Part shown: one piece after another, positions 32,750 to 44,809 of the stretch
Numbering within the stretch: position 1 is the first letter of the stretch
Layout of the letters: each line of letters starts with the position of its first letter
Source of the DNA: Tridacna crocea
Lineage: Eukaryota > Mollusca > Bivalvia > Cardiida > Cardiidae
Assembly: GCA_943736015.1 (NCBI GenBank)
Contig: OX031065.1
Coordinates: 52,678,992 to 52,742,991, forward strand
DNA length: 64,000 nucleotides
Direction of reading: 5' to 3'
Position numbers and translations under genes: made by a program
Notes under the pieces: generated by a model
What the model saw: only the letters and a program-made list of their open reading frames with translations
Told to the model about the DNA's origin: nothing
Databases searched by the model: none

Positions 32750-33216
32750 TTTAAAGGGAGATAGTACTTACCTCCCTTTTCTGGAAACTAACAAAAGTAT
32801 CAACAAATAATTTCAAGACAGACATCAAAGGAACTTCTGGTCGGTTGAAAATTTGCTGTTTTGATTTGTAGTGGGATTGAACGCCACTTTTACAGCTAAG
32901 GTCATATCATGGCGGTCGGTGACACACATGTGTTTCCTGGCTTTCTCACACCAGTACAAACACAACTTTCTTTCCAAAGCCACCGAATACTTTTCTCATA
33001 TGCTTCAACAGAGGTGAGAGGCGAAAATAAAAGAAAGTTCGCCTCAACCAGGTATCAAACTCACAACCACCGTGTAATGAATCCGACACGCTCACCACTT
33101 AGCCACCTTGGCGGGCTAAAATTTTGCAAAGGTATTATATTTGTATAAATCTGCATTTATCAACTATCAAGAAAGATTATGCCGCACTGCACTAGAAGTA
33201 TTACAGGTCTACTAGC
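32750..33216. repeat. Dispersed repeat, copy 2, split by a SINE
   Basis: AGTATCAACAAATAATTTCA and TATCAACTATCAAGAAA match 12019 and 12108. The SINE at 32855-33117 separates the two parts. Confidence 0.65.
32855..33117 (-). mobile_element. tRNA-derived SINE
   Basis: The reverse strand has a tRNA-like head (GGTGGCTAAGTGGTGAGC, B-box GAGTTTGATACC) and the tail GCCATGATATGACCTTAGCT, which is shared with the SINE at 56071. AAAATTTGC and AAAATTTTGC flank it as an imperfect target duplication. Confidence 0.82.
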
Positions 33217-33445
33217 TTAACCCTTTACCCCATAAAGTAATTCTATGGTATCTCTAATTGACCCCAAATAACAGCAAGGATGAAGCTGTTTTTTATAAGT
33301 ATATGACACCTTTTGATAGCAGAGAAAACATTGTGACAAAAGGTGAAATTGCTCGTCACGAGCAATTTCACCTTTTGCCACAATGTTTTCCAAAGGCTTC
33401 TACAAGCAATGCGTAGAAATGAGTATCTATGGAGTAAAGGGTTAA
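33217..33445 (-). mobile_element. TTAA hairpin MITE, type III, intact
   Basis: 229 bp. Core GAAATTGCTCGTCACGAGCA. Confidence 0.94.
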
Positions 33446-33949
33446 TTACTGTAAATTGAATTTTTCCAAGAGATAGCTCTCCAAATCCCATTTGAGACAC
33501 GGTTAACAAAACACTCTCCATCTCCAAAGCAAAGGGTAAGCAGATACCCTAGCAGGGCTAGACTGAATCGCTCCAGACAAAGCCTCAATGATAACAACAG
33601 AGCTACCCTCTGAATCTAAGGTAGGCCTTGTGTCCGAACCAACTACAGTGTACATGTAATTACATGTAGAAAATTAAACTTTAATTGATCTGAATCTACA
33701 GCAAAATTGCGAATAAAGATGGTAGACAATAGATCAATTGGAGGGCATGAAATTGCTCCACTGGCAGTGAATTTCTTTTTGTGGTAACATACATTATGAA
33801 TTTATGATGTGAAAATATAGAATAAAAACCACGAAAGTATGTTCTTGCAACTGGGCTTCAACCCACTAAGACAGCATAAATAAGTATGGTGATTTGAAAA
33901 AGAAAAAAAAAAAAACCCAGTGAATAAAGTGAAGTGCAATTTCTCAAAA
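33446..33949. other. Unassigned
   Basis: No exon I can support. The open frame at about 33480-33650 on the reverse strand has no matching splice sites or family signal. Confidence 0.35.
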
Positions 33950-35245
33950 CTAAATGTATGGAATCCAAGCCAAATTTAAAAGTGTTTTGTATTACACAAT
34001 CTTGGCAAACTTCAAGGCAATGTGACTGATAATGTGGACTTTGTTGAGCAAACAATACTAAGTCATCAAATGGCTGCTTTTTTTGAATGACTAGATTTTT
34101 CACTTTTAATAGAGTTAATTTCCTTGAACTTGAACAAAACAATCTTTGCAAGTTTCAACAGAAATGGATCAACACTGTGAACTTCATTGTCCAAACAAGA
34201 AATAGAAATTTTAAACTTTGAATGGCTACTTTTTCCACACTGATTGTCAGGTTTTTTCTTTTCAAATAAATAGGGTTCAAGCCCTTTATGATACAAAGTA
34301 AATGCGTAAGTTAATGAAAATCCGGTCCCAAATGGCATTAACAGTAAATGGAAATTTTCAACATGAAGTGGCTATTTTTCACATACTGATTGTCAGATTT
34401 TTTTTTTCAAAATTGATAAGGTTTTAGCTGTTGACATCCTCGGATAACGCGGGGTCTCCCTATTTGCTACGCTACATCGACCCCTGGGACAATTAATTGA
34501 ATTTCCCTTGCTTTACCGCTGGCTGAATGCTGGCTTTTCATTGGTTCCATCATCATTTTGTGATAGGCGAGTGGACTGTACGCTATGACGTTTCGTATCG
34601 ATTTTCGGCGGCTGATTCAAAGTTTTATTAGTCAATTGTCCCAGGGGTCGATGTAGCGTAGCAAATAGGGAGACCGCGGGGTATCCGAGGATGAGCTGTT
34701 GATAAGACAAAGCAACTGTGTAAGCTTCATGAAAATCCTATTTCAAATGCTGACTCCATCACATAAACTGAAGAAATGGATATTTTCATCAGCAAAAGGC
34801 TACTTTTCCCAAACTGTTTGTTGGTTATTTTTCCAAGCTCAATAGGGTTCAATGTATTTATGAGATTAAAAAGCTGTGCAAGTTTTACAAAAATCTGATA
34901 ACAAATGTAGCCTTTATCGCACTACCAAGAAATGGAAATTTTCAACTTGAATGGCTACTTTTCCCACATTGTTGGTTAGATTTTTTTTTCAAAATCAATA
35001 GGGCTGAAGTTTTCGATAAGATAAAGAAACTGTGTCAGCTTCACTGAAATCTGACAAAAATGTGTAGGCTTTATGGCATAAACAAGAAATGGAAATTTCA
35101 AACTTGAAATGGCTACTTTTCCCATACTGTTTGTGGGAATTTTGTCAAAATCGATAGGTTTTACGCTTATGATGAGATAAATAAACTGCGTAAGTTTCAT
35201 GAAAATCTGATGAGAAACGCAGGCGTTATCGCATAAACAAGAAAA
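33950..35245. repeat. 150-160 bp tandem array
   Basis: The marker GAAATGGAAATTTTCAA...TGGCTACTTTTC recurs near 34199, 34348, 34775, 34926 and 35087, with a decayed unit near 34050. The 427-bp step is one period (159) plus the 268 bp added by the element at 34435-34693. Followed by GACAGACAGACAG. Typical of a HINE-like element body (inference). Confidence 0.75.
34435..34693. mobile_element. MULE-like TIR element inside a tandem array
   Basis: 259 bp. Ends CATCCTCGGATA(A)CGCGG with inverted arms of about 70 bp, including TCGACCCCTGGGACAATT. An exact 9-bp duplication AGCTGTTGA lies at 34426-34434 and 34694-34702. No ORF. Confidence 0.9.
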
Positions 35246-35305
35246 ACATAGACAGACAGACAGATGGTCGGACGGATGGATGGACGGACAGACGGACGGC
35301 GGAAA
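35246..35305. repeat. GACA/GACGG simple repeat
   Basis: GACAGACAGACAGATGG then GACGGACAGACGGACGG. Confidence 0.85.
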
Positions 35306-37293
35306 CCCCCTCCATGATATAGACAGTAGAGTAAAAAAACGAGAGAAAGCTCCTAAATATCGTTGTGGATCGGTCTCGGGTGTCTCCGAGATACGTTCAA
35401 TATTCAAATTCCAGTGTGATTGTGTTATGGTCAAAGGGAAAAAACTCGAACAATCTTGTATCCATTAGTTACGAAGAGTACTCTCCCTTATTATCCCCCC
35501 CCAACCGGAATGGTCTTTTTTTCAACCATTACAAACAGGCACACCGAAACTTTAAGAACCGGTGCAAGGTTAATAAATACCCATACGGTCTATCGAAAAA
35601 CCCGGACCCTCTGTTAACACTTTTTCTGCTAAATAAGTGAAATGAGACTTTCAAGCCGATTTTGAAACCCAATCTTCGCTATTTCAAAGGAGTCTTTTTT
35701 GGTAAAATGTTCTTAATGGTCCATTGGACCGTGTAGATTCAAGATCAGCATGCACGTTCATTTGTAAGTAGATCTACACTCTAGTTAAGTCTGTGTTGAT
35801 AATGATAGTTTCCCCGCTGGTATTTTTCAGTCAAAGGCAGGATGCGGAACATTGCGTTATTTTGCTCTTACAACGCCCTTCCACTAAAAAGGGGGGATCT
35901 AAACTAGGATCAACATTAATAAAATCGGGAAAAAGCACAGCTTTTATCTCCATTTATTAGCTTAGAAGATTCAGACCCCCGTATGCCGTGAATCTAATAC
36001 TCCATCGCGTTTAGGTACACAGTAGTAGAAATAGATTGAGTTCAAGTAGTTCCGGCTTAAATTTTGCCGGAATATCCCGTATGTTTGTAGCTTGAAACTG
36101 ATTCAAACGCTTTGGAATTTTAGTTCAACTCACACGAGAGCGTACCCAAACTCTGTAGAGTTTTCGTTCAACCCCATATGCTTTCATCTGTCCCCTGTCC
36201 TTACGGTCAATGATCTAAGAAATGATTAGAATTTGACAATTCAGTCCATGTTAACGATATCTATTAATAACCTCGAAAACCTATTTGAACGAAAACATGT
36301 CGTCAGTTCGTATGTTCTAAGAAATGAATAGAATTTGACCATTCAGTCCATATTAACGACATTTATTTATAACCTCGAAAACCTAATTGAACGAAAACAT
36401 GTCGTTGGTTCATATGTCTAGATATTGTAACATAATAAAGCTTATTTATCGTATACATTCATCAGTTGATAAATTCTATTGTCAAAATTATATTTAGATT
36501 CTGCGTGAGCTCTTCTTGATAACCGAATGGTAACTTCCAAGTTTAAATTTTGGCGGTCACCTTGTTTACAAATGTGATAAAATACAAGGGAGACTACCAC
36601 CTGTTTAAAAAATAGTAACAACGCCTGTAACTGATTTTTCTTTCTTTTGTCTTCTATCGTGATATTTTCTGCGATCATGTTTTAAACTTTACCAGAAATA
36701 CTGACAGCTCTACGAATATTTTTTTCCGCAACAAACTGCACTGATGTTTATTCGTCTTCGGGTTTATGCCGTCTACAAATGTAAGGGAAGTAACTCTGCC
36801 GTGATAAAGTGATGTCAGTAAATACGAGTTTTCTCCCTTTGACCATAAATTTACTCCTAATCTTAAAAAGAGTTTGTATGACGAGTTCTCCAGGGTACGA
36901 CTTCTCCTGATACCACACCAGCTGATAGCCTCATATTCGGCACGAGGACTGGTATAGTTTCCAGGAAGCAAAATAGAGAGAGATTAGTCTAAGTCATAAG
37001 AGCTTACTCAAAGGGGCGGGCGATTTTTTCCCTGGGGGTTGGGGTGGGGGAGTAGTTCTGTTTATTTTTGAAGCGCAATTAAAAGGACGAACTTGTCCTT
37101 GGACGATGCTATTGGATTCCAGAAAATCGCAAAGTCTCCCACACATTCGGTCTTCTCGATAGCCATTGCCGGCGGATAAGCCTGGGATGGAAGCACTCTC
37201 TTGCACTCCGGATCATTCACAGTCGTATGGTGAGAGTAACGAACGACAACTCTGCTCAGAGATTGAGATCGAGGGTCGTAGAAGGTCGGTACC
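35306..37293. other. Intergenic, TMEM143 upstream region
   Basis: A duplicated segment: AATGA(T/A)TAGAATTTGAC(A/C)ATTCAGTCCAT at 36220-36245 and again at 36323-36350. A weak ATCAGCATGCACG hairpin relative at 35737-35783. CpG-bearing sequence at 37140-37293 is the likely promoter and 5' UTR. The 86-codon reverse ORF at 37322-37062 overlaps TMEM143 exon 1 and is not supported. Confidence 0.4.
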
Positions 37294-37335
37294 ATGGCAG
37301 AGCTCGCTAGACAGGCAAGCACGCTCGGTAGAAAG
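37294..37335 (+). CDS. TMEM143: TMEM143 exon 1
   Basis: ACCATGG context; 14 codons; donor AAG|GTATAT. Chosen because its phase fits exon 2 and it completes a basic presequence. Confidence 0.65.
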
Positions 37336-40300
37336 GTATATACAGTAAACGTAGAATATAAAAGCTCAGTATGGATGTATGCCTTGTTGAACTTTGCATG
37401 TCATGTTAACTAAATGCATAAGCTGATGTAGGATATTGTAACTTTTGAGAGGTAGCCGGATAGTAGAGTAACCGGATGTCATTTGGTTTATATCATACTT
37501 TCAGCGAAACATGACTCTGTAAATGTTCGGACTTGTAAATAAAATTAATATTTTCAGCAAGTTGTTTCAAAATAAGGATATTTTTACAGGAATGCGCCAA
37601 CAAAGTATTGAATCTATCAATCTAAGATCAGATTGCACATTCAGTGTCAGCTTTCTTGATGAATGCAATCAATAGAACGTAAAATTCCGCCTTTAACATG
37701 TAACCTATATCATATAACCGTGTATTTCAGTGGCCATGGCAAAGACTGGAAAAAGGAGAAAATGCTGGTATCCCTAATGATTCCAAACCCTGTCCTGTCA
37801 GACACCCTTGATTGTCACATACAGATCCGTTCAATTCGCACAAATGTAAAAAGTGTGATTTTTTTACCCTTTACAGTACAATGCTGACCTTTAATAACCC
37901 TTAGAAAGAAGCTGTTTGAAAACAATGTAGGAAAAGGAGAAAATGCGGGCAACAAACATTTTCTCCCTTTCCCACACCAGGGTTCAAAATGCCCTCAAAA
38001 TGTGAATCAGAATTGGAAAGTGTGAGCCAATTTCAGGCTCTGGATAAAAAGTATGTGCAAATTACTGAAGAACAAATACCAAAATGTACTAAATTTGATA
38101 TGTGAAAACAAATAACGTATCATTTTTTGCGTAAATTTTAGGACACCCAAAGTATTTAGACACCATCAAAAATCATGAGAATGATTAATTTTTCACAACC
38201 CAAAGATTTGGACATACTGCTGATGAAATTTACCACAGACTAGAACAGGTTCAAGATATTAACAAATAAACTTCTTTCTTACATGTACAAAAACTTATCT
38301 GCTTTCAAATGTATGTATTGTTTCTTTTAAAAGTATTTGTATGTATATTACTCTTTGTTACCAAACACAGCTTATTGTACCTCCAGATTGTTCCAGCTGC
38401 CAGAATGATGTATGCCAGAGCAAAACCTTACATGTCCAGAACCTCGAGGTATCTGAAGAGAAAACTGGGCCCTCCAATTATCTCCTACTCCCAAGCAGCG
38501 ATAACAATTATTGAACCACCAATCAGAAAATCAGCAAATAACTTGAGGAGTAAAATAAGTGAGAATGCACAGCATGTAGAGTTCCTTTCATATTTCAAGA
38601 GACAGTCATCTTCCTTGACTAGTACTACTACTACTTCTACTGGTGAGAGTGGTTTAGTGAAAAGTGAAGAGGACGAAAAAGAAAAAGTGGATGGTGACCA
38701 GAACGATGTAGAGGATCAGTACAGGTTTGTAAAATTCTGTTGTATTGATGGATAGAATTTTGAGCCATATTTAATAGTCAGTGGCAGCCATAAGCAAAGT
38801 ATTGTGTACTGAAGTTTTAACTCTTTACCACACAATCCCGACTTTTAACGACTCTGAGAAAGAAGCCTTTTGAAAACATTATGGGAAAAGGAGAAAATGC
38901 TGGTAACCAGCATTTTCTCCTTTTCCCATAATTTTTTCTACCCTTCCAAAACCAAATTTCAATTTTTCAGTAACATTTCTTTTGTCATCTATATATGCTT
39001 TCAATTTGGACCATTCTAAAATTTTCTTGTGTGGTAAAGAGTTAATGGAGAAAAAGCCATGAATAGTTTATCTATCACATTTGTGTGAGTTCGTTTTTGG
39101 CTTTATATTCTTTATTTTTTGTTGATTTGTCTTTAACCCTTTACCCCATAAGGATATCTATGGTATCTCTAATTGACCCTAAATAACAGCAAGGATGAAG
39201 CTGTTTCTTATTGTGTATATATAAAACCATGGGATAATTTGTTTAAGACTTAATCACACAATCCTGACTTTTAATGACCTGTGAAAGAAGCTTTTTGAAA
39301 ACAATGTGGTAAAAGGAGAAAATGCTGGTAACCAGCATTTTCTCCTTTTACACCAATGTTTTCTACCCTACCTCATTCATATTTCAATTTTTCCATCAGA
39401 TTCTTTATTCGTCTGCAGTTGCTTTCAGGTCAGACCTGTCAATAATTTTGAGGTTTTGTAAAGAGTTAAAGGGCTAACAAATAAAACCAATATGTTTTTC
39501 CCAATGTTTGCAGAGAAAGGTTCATTCCTGTGACTAGAAAGTCCATCATTAAACACTTGATACAGATGGAGAACTTTTTAACCCGAGAAGAGAAAAGGAA
39601 TTATGAAAGCTTTGCTGTTGCCCTGGATACGGCTATTGTGAATAAATACCATGGAGTTTTACAAGATCTAAAGGTACTTTTTGTTGAATGTGTCTTTTTA
39701 ACCCTATACCAAAAGCTAAAATTTTGGACTCTGGAAAGTTCAAAGCTTTTGCAGACGACAAATCGAATATTAGCTGAAATAATTATTTTGGTCCTAGAAA
39801 GGGTAGAAAACATTATGGGAAACGGAGAAAATACATGTACAGATTAGCAGTGATTTCTCTTTTTCCCACATTATTTTCAAAAGCCTTCTCTGTTACAGTT
39901 GTTATACTTGGAATTATAATGTTAACTCCTTACCAAACAACAATATTTGCGACTGGTCCATATTGAAAGCATTTTCAGACGACAAATTAAAAGTGTCTTG
40001 ATTTATGAAATTTGTCTCTGAAAGGGTAGAAAACCTTGTTGGAAAAGGAGAAAATGCTGGTTACCAGCATTTTCTCCTTTTTCCACAAGGTTTTCAAATG
40101 CCAATGCTTGTTTGGTAAAGGGCTTTGGTAAAGGGGTAAAGGGTTAACAAGAAAGAAACTCATTGTATTCTTGTGACAATGATTGTTACATTCATTGAAT
40201 CTTTATGATAGAACAAAGTTTTAGACTTGTCTATTGTATTGATTACTGTTCTGATTTTAGGACTTGTCATTGACAGGAAAGAAAACATTTTGTGAAAGAA

Positions 40301-43300
40301 AGAAAACACTGATAACTAGCATTTTCCCCTTTCCGCAAATGTTTTGAAAAGCAATCTTTTGAGTAACAAACTCAGGATTGGTTGGTGAAAAAAAAATTTT
40401 AACACCCCTGTGAAAGAAGCCTTTTGAAAATGTTGTGGAAAAAGGAGAAAATGCTGGTAACCAGCATTTTGTCCTTCTCCCAAAATGTTTTCTTCTTTTC
40501 CTCAAACAAATTTCAATTCTTTAGTCACATTCATTTTGTCGTCTGCAAATGCTTTCAATTTGTACCAGTCTAAAATTTTGTTGTTTGGTAAAGATTTAAA
40601 TAAGTAAATGTGTTCATAAGCTAAACTATTTGTGATAGCTTTGGTGTTGCTATTTTTTGTATGGTTGTCATGATGCAACAACTTTGACAATTTGTAACAT
40701 CTCTGTTGTTACTGAAGATGTTTACATTAAACTTGGACAAGTTTCTCACTTTCCAATGGGAACTGGTACAGAAGGGGCAGGTTACAATCAGAGTATCCTT
40801 CACAAAGCTGTTCCCTTTTTTTTGTGTAGATTTTTCCCTTAAAGGTCAAGCACTCATAGTCGAGCATAGGCACACGAATATAGTGCTATTGTTATACCCT
40901 GTGGAAGGCAGAGGGATATAGTTTTAGCGTTGTCCATTCATCCATCTGTCCGTCCGGGTGAATATCTCCAATACCATTGAACGTAATTTCGTGAAACTTT
41001 ATGCATGTGTACAATAACCCATTCTGCCAAGACACTTTTTTTTTTATTTGATGCAAAATGGCGGGATAGGAGCGAAATTTAACATGGTCTTTTTTCTGCA
41101 GGGAATATCATTTCAAACTAGGAGCGAAATTTAACATGGTCTTTTTCTGCAGGGAATATCATTTCAATGAAATTTGCTTGTTTCAAATTCAGAATCTGTA
41201 TGACCCAATAAACCCAGACAAGGATACCATAGAAACAAGACGATGGAACCCAAGGGAACGAGAAGATAATGAGTTTGAACTCATGGGCAAGTTTGACCTT
41301 GTTATGGAGAAAGCTAACTTTTTTGAACTTCCAAAAGAAGTTATTGAGAGAGCATTGAAGGAACACACAGCCATGGACGGCGTGAGGGTAGGTCATACTT
41401 GTGGTTGTATCACATTGAAATATATCAGTCCCCTGCAGGTTTCACTAGTGGGCACTATGAGTTTGATCCCTTCTCATAGGTGGGTAATTTCTTCTATTTG
41501 TTTCCCTGTAACCAAATCTAGACAATAACTCTAAGCATTACTGTTAACTCTTTACCAGACAACAAAATTTTAGACTGATCAAAATTGAAAGCCCATGCAG
41601 ACGACAAAATCAACAGAACTCAAAAGTTGAAATTGGTTTCCAGCGAGGCAGAAAAAGTTGTAGGAAAAGGAGAAAACACTAGCATTTTCTCCCTTTTCCC
41701 ACAACGTTTTCTAAAGGCTTCTATCTCGGGGTTGTATAAACCAGGATCAAAAATGAAAATTCACATGACGATTTATCTTGATATGCAGATTATGCACATG
41801 GCTGATCGCTAGTTAAGTTAATATTTTCAAACTTGTCAAGTTGCCCTTGATGTAGCTGTAAACTTGAGCAAAGAATATCTTACCGTAATTTTGTGATCCT
41901 ATGAATCTTGTAGGAAGCAGACCCATTTGATGTACTGTAGTATTTGTCTTTAAAATGACATTGTGAAAATTGAAAGACTACCTTTTTCCAGAATTTTCTT
42001 TTTCTCACACAACTTTTTAATTGGAAGTTTTTTTTAACTCTTTACCACACGATGAAAATGAAAACTTGTCCAAATTGAAAGCATTTGCATATGACAATTC
42101 AAACGTGTCTCCGGTAACGGTACTTGTCTTTGATAGGTAAGAAAACATTGAGGGAAAAGGGGAAAATGCTGGTTACCAGCATTTTCTCCTTTTCCCTTAA
42201 TGTTTTCAAAAGGCCTCTTTCGCAGGGGTCGTTAAAAATCGGGATTGTGCGGTAAAGAGTTAAAGGGCTAATTTAATTTCTATTAAACATACTATTATTG
42301 GGATATTTCCAAAGTTGTCTCACTCTGCTGCAAATTCATTACCAATTTATTATACCTTTGCCAAACCATTAAATTTTTTATTTTCATGTTCAGATGATAA
42401 ATTGATACAAATAAGATGAATCTCTGTGATAAGGTAGTAAACATTATGGAAAAAGGAGAAAATGCTGGTCACCAGCATTTTCTCCTCTTCCTGTAAAGTT
42501 TTCAGAAGCTTACTTCCTCTATGTTATTAAAACTCAGGAATGGTGTGGTTAAGTGTTAATTTGTCATTTTTCAGGTCTCTGTAGACCCATCCAAGTATGA
42601 CATACTGAAGTTCTGGGCCCTAGGTCGGGAAGAAATTGCTGTCACATTGCCATGGTATCGACAGTTATTCTCAAAAAAGGAAGCACCACCGCCTATTAAA
42701 TATTACAAACGTGTTGTTGTTGCTTTGAGATTAAAGAGGGATCAAAAGCTGATGCTTAAGTCTTTCAAAGAGGTACCAGTAGGGGCCTTAGAAATGATGC
42801 TACCAGATGGTAAAATCAAAATAGGGAAACGTGATAAAGGACTGTTGGTTGTTTCTGTGAGCTCAGTTGTGCTTGGAGTTTTAGTCAAGGTTGTGACATT
42901 GTTAGCGAACATGAATGTTGATATTGTATTGATTGTCATAGGTATTTTTGGATTAGGGGCTGTACAGTCCTGGAAGAGTTACGAGAATAAACGAAACAGA
43001 TACTTAGCAGAATTGAATAGGATATTGTATTTTAAGAATGTAGCAAACAATAGAGGACTGTTAGCTTTAGTTGTGGATAGGGCAGAAGATGAGTCTTTTA
43101 AGGAAGCATTGTTGGTGTACACATTTTTACTAGCAAACAGACCTGAGGCAACTTTAGATAAGAGAAGTTTGGAAATGTCTCCAGCTGAATTAGGTAGGTG
43201 CTTTCCTAGAAGGATTTGCCATTTAGCTGACTGTTTTTTCTCTCTTACTTTCCCATCTCACAAAAAATAAAAGTCAACAAGGTAAAAGCAAGGAGAGCTT

Positions 43301-44346
43301 TGAAAATTGCAATCAAAATGTGACATGCTTTATGATTTGCTTATACTTGGCTGCATTAACCCTTTATACCAAACAATCCCTGGTTTTTACGACCCTGAGA
43401 TAGAAGCCTTTTTAAAACATTGTGGGAAAAGGAGAAAATGCTGGTAACCAGCATTTTCTCCTTTTCCCACAATGTTTTCTACCCTGCCGGACACAAATTT
43501 CAATATTTGGGTTACATTTTCTTTTGTCGTATGCAAGTCCTTTCAATTTAGACCAGTCCAAAATTTTGTCGTTTGGTAAAGGGTTAAGGAAAAGAAATCT
43601 AACATAATAAAAAGTCATCGTATGATTGACAGTTTTCAAAGATATGATTTGGGGGTATAGAGTTTCCAACAAGCATGGATATTCTGTTGCCAACTACTGT
43701 TTCATTAATAAAAACTTTATTGTAGGTATTGATTGGAATTGTGTCAATAAAGTTTAGTTTGGTTCATGTGGTACAAATTGTCAATTAAAAGTCAAGAGAA
43801 CTTTGTGGTTACCAGCATCTTCTCCTTTTCCCATAGATGACAGAATTTGTCCTTGATAGAGTATAAAATGTCGAAAAGGAGAAAATGCTAGTTACCAGCA
43901 TTTTCTCCTTTTCTTACATTCTTTTCAAAGGCTTCTCCTTAAGGGTTGTTATAACCCTGGATTGTTTGGTAAAAGGTAAAAGATTTTGTATGTATACATG
44001 TATGTAAATTACAATACAATCTGTTTCAGGCGGGATGACAGTTGATGACTTGGAGAACAAAATTGTGTCATGGGTGTATGAAATAACAAAAACTAAGATT
44101 GAACTAGATTCTTCGGAAGCTATTCAGCTGCTTAAACAGTTTGGAATTTTGAGTGAGGAAGATGGAAAACTTCATGTCCTCTCATTAGATGCAGCAAGGA
44201 GGAATCTTCCACAGCAGCCTCAGTCTTTGGTTGCCAGGGCAACAGAGTCAGACTTATCGGAAGGATATGACAGAGATGTATTTATTGAGACTGATGAACA
44301 GTATGACAGAAGAGCAAAGAGAGAGAAAGCTTATGGATGGTTTTAG
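37294..44346 (+). CDS. TMEM143: TMEM143-like mitochondrial membrane protein
   Basis: Six coding exons: 37294-37335, 38387-38724, 39514-39673, 41193-41387, 42575-43193 and 44030-44346. They give 1671 nt in one frame, 556 aa plus stop (human TMEM143 is about 459 aa). Residues 1-45 are basic with one acid (MAELARQASTLGRK, then RAKPYMSRTSRYLKRK), as for a mitochondrial targeting sequence. Residues 127-245 carry RERFIPVTRKSIIKHLIQ, LYDPINPDKDT and FFELPKEVIERAL. Residues 246-330 carry KYDILKFWALGREE, YYKRVVVALRLKRDQKLMLK and PVGALEMMLPDGK, the signature of TMEM143/DUF3754 proteins. Two predicted membrane helices lie at about 334-355 and 360-376. The C-terminus ends RAKREKAYGWF. The biochemical role is unknown. 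Ser/Thr/Asp/Glu-rich residues 80-125 appear specific to this lineage. Exon 1 is the least certain. Confidence 0.92.
37866..37978 (+). mobile_element. TTAA hairpin MITE, right half lost
   Basis: CCCTTTACAGTACAATGC to the end of the right arm. An isolated left-arm fragment lies at 37745-37774. Confidence 0.7.
38387..38724 (+). CDS. TMEM143: TMEM143 exon 2
   Basis: Acceptor GTACCTCCAG; ends in phase 2 at TACAG|GTTTGT. An alternative acceptor at 38396 would keep a different phase. Confidence 0.82.
38817..39045 (+). mobile_element. TTAA hairpin MITE, matched arm changes
   Basis: 229 bp. Arms CATTATGGG / CCCATAAT. Confidence 0.92.
39133..39222 (-). mobile_element. TTAA hairpin MITE, type III, left part
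   Basis: CCCTTTACCCCATAAGGATA to TTTCTTATTGTGTATA. No core. Confidence 0.75.
39243..39469 (+). mobile_element. TTAA hairpin MITE, type I
   Basis: Ends 44 bp before TMEM143 exon 3. Confidence 0.86.
39514..39673 (+). CDS. TMEM143: TMEM143 exon 3
   Basis: Acceptor CCAATGTTTGCAG, donor AAG|GTACTT. Encodes ERFIPVTRKSI. Confidence 0.93.
39698..39921 (-). mobile_element. TTAA hairpin MITE, diverged
   Basis: Begins 24 bp after TMEM143 exon 3. Core broken. The right end is cut where the next copy starts. Confidence 0.75.
39922..40147 (-). mobile_element. TTAA hairpin MITE, matched arm changes, repeated end
   Basis: Arms AACCTTGT / ACAAGGTT. The terminal GGTAAAGGG motif is present three times in a row at the right end. 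Confidence 0.86.
40195..40393 (-). mobile_element. TTAA hairpin MITE, decayed
   Basis: Diverged core (GAAAACACTGATAACTAGCA). Confidence 0.55.
40396..40599 (+). mobile_element. TTAA hairpin MITE, left end lost
   Basis: Starts at TTTTAACACCCCTG. Right end TTAA intact. Confidence 0.8.
40895..41060. mobile_element. HINE-like element end
   Basis: TATACCCTGTGGAAGGCAGA...GGGATATAG, a weak hairpin, is followed by CATCTGTCCGTCCGGGTG. Same kind of terminus as at 52046 and 63640. Confidence 0.6.
41069..41168 (+). repeat. Tandem duplication with a decoy 3' splice site
   Basis: About 50 bp (AGGAGCGAAATTTAACATGG ... TTTCTGCAGGGAATATCATT) occurs twice just before TMEM143 exon 4. Each copy holds a good-looking TTTTTCTGCAG. 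Confidence 0.9.
41193..41387 (+). CDS. TMEM143: TMEM143 exon 4
   Basis: Acceptor TTTCAAATTCAG, donor AGG|GTAGGT, 65 codons. Encodes NLYDPINPDKDT. Confidence 0.94.
41544..41748 (-). mobile_element. TTAA hairpin MITE, shortened arms
   Basis: Core reduced to GAGAAAACACTAGCATTTTC. Right end decayed. Confidence 0.78.
42034..42263 (-). mobile_element. TTAA hairpin MITE, type I
   Basis: Arms CATTGAGGG / CCCTTAATG, partly matched. Confidence 0.88.
42347..42559 (-). mobile_element. TTAA hairpin MITE, diverged
   Basis: Ends 15 bp before TMEM143 exon 5, overlapping the expected branch-point zone. Confidence 0.72.
42575..43193 (+). CDS. TMEM143: TMEM143 exon 5 (membrane helices)
   Basis: Acceptor TCATTTTTCAG, donor TTAG|GTAGGT, ends in phase 1. 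Confidence 0.95.
43356..43587 (+). mobile_element. TTAA hairpin MITE, type I
   Basis: Near full length. Palindrome intact. Confidence 0.92.
43795..43985 (-). mobile_element. Two broken TTAA hairpin MITEs
   Basis: A right-arm fragment (GTGGTTACCAGCATC) at 43813, then core and right side of a second copy from about 43850. Confidence 0.65.
44030..44346 (+). CDS. TMEM143: TMEM143 exon 6
   Basis: Acceptor AATCTGTTTCAG. Split Gly, then GMTVDDLENKIVSWVYE to TAG. Confidence 0.95.
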
Positions 44347-44578
44347 ATATTATTTTATTTCTATTATAAATTTCGAAAAAAAGATGATTACTGTTACAGA
44401 TTTCCTAAGATCTACCTTCACCTCATTTGGGCATGTTTCTGCTCATCGATAGTGATTTAGATTTAGACTACATTCAGTTTGATATTAAGAGGAATCACTT
44501 CAATCAAGTAATTTTTTTGATTGCCAATTTTGGCTTTGCAAAACAGAATTACATACAAACAGAAAGTTTCATTTGGGA

Positions 44579-44809
44579 TTAACTCTTTACCAGACAATCC
44601 GGATTTTTAACGACCCTGAAAAAGACACCTTTTTGAAAACTTTGTGGGAAAAGGAGAAAATGCTGGTTACCAGCATTTTCTCCTTTTCCCACAATATTTT
44701 CTATCCTTCCCAAAAACAAATTTCAATTTTTGAGCCACATTTATTCTGTTGTCTGCAAATGCTTTCAATTTGGCAAGGTCTAAAATGTTGCTTTGTGGGA
44801 AAGGGTTAA
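44579..44809 (+). mobile_element. TTAA hairpin MITE, type I
   Basis: TTAA at both ends. In the TMEM143 3' region. Confidence 0.9.

Noticed and set aside
33243..33527. 94-codon reverse ORF
   Set aside because: Half is a type III MITE; the rest has no splice or family support.
34976..35434. 152-codon reverse ORF
   Set aside because: Translation of the tandem array and GACA repeat.
37062..37322. 86-codon reverse ORF near TMEM143 exon 1
   Set aside because: It is antisense to the presumed promoter and exon 1, with no recognisable domain.
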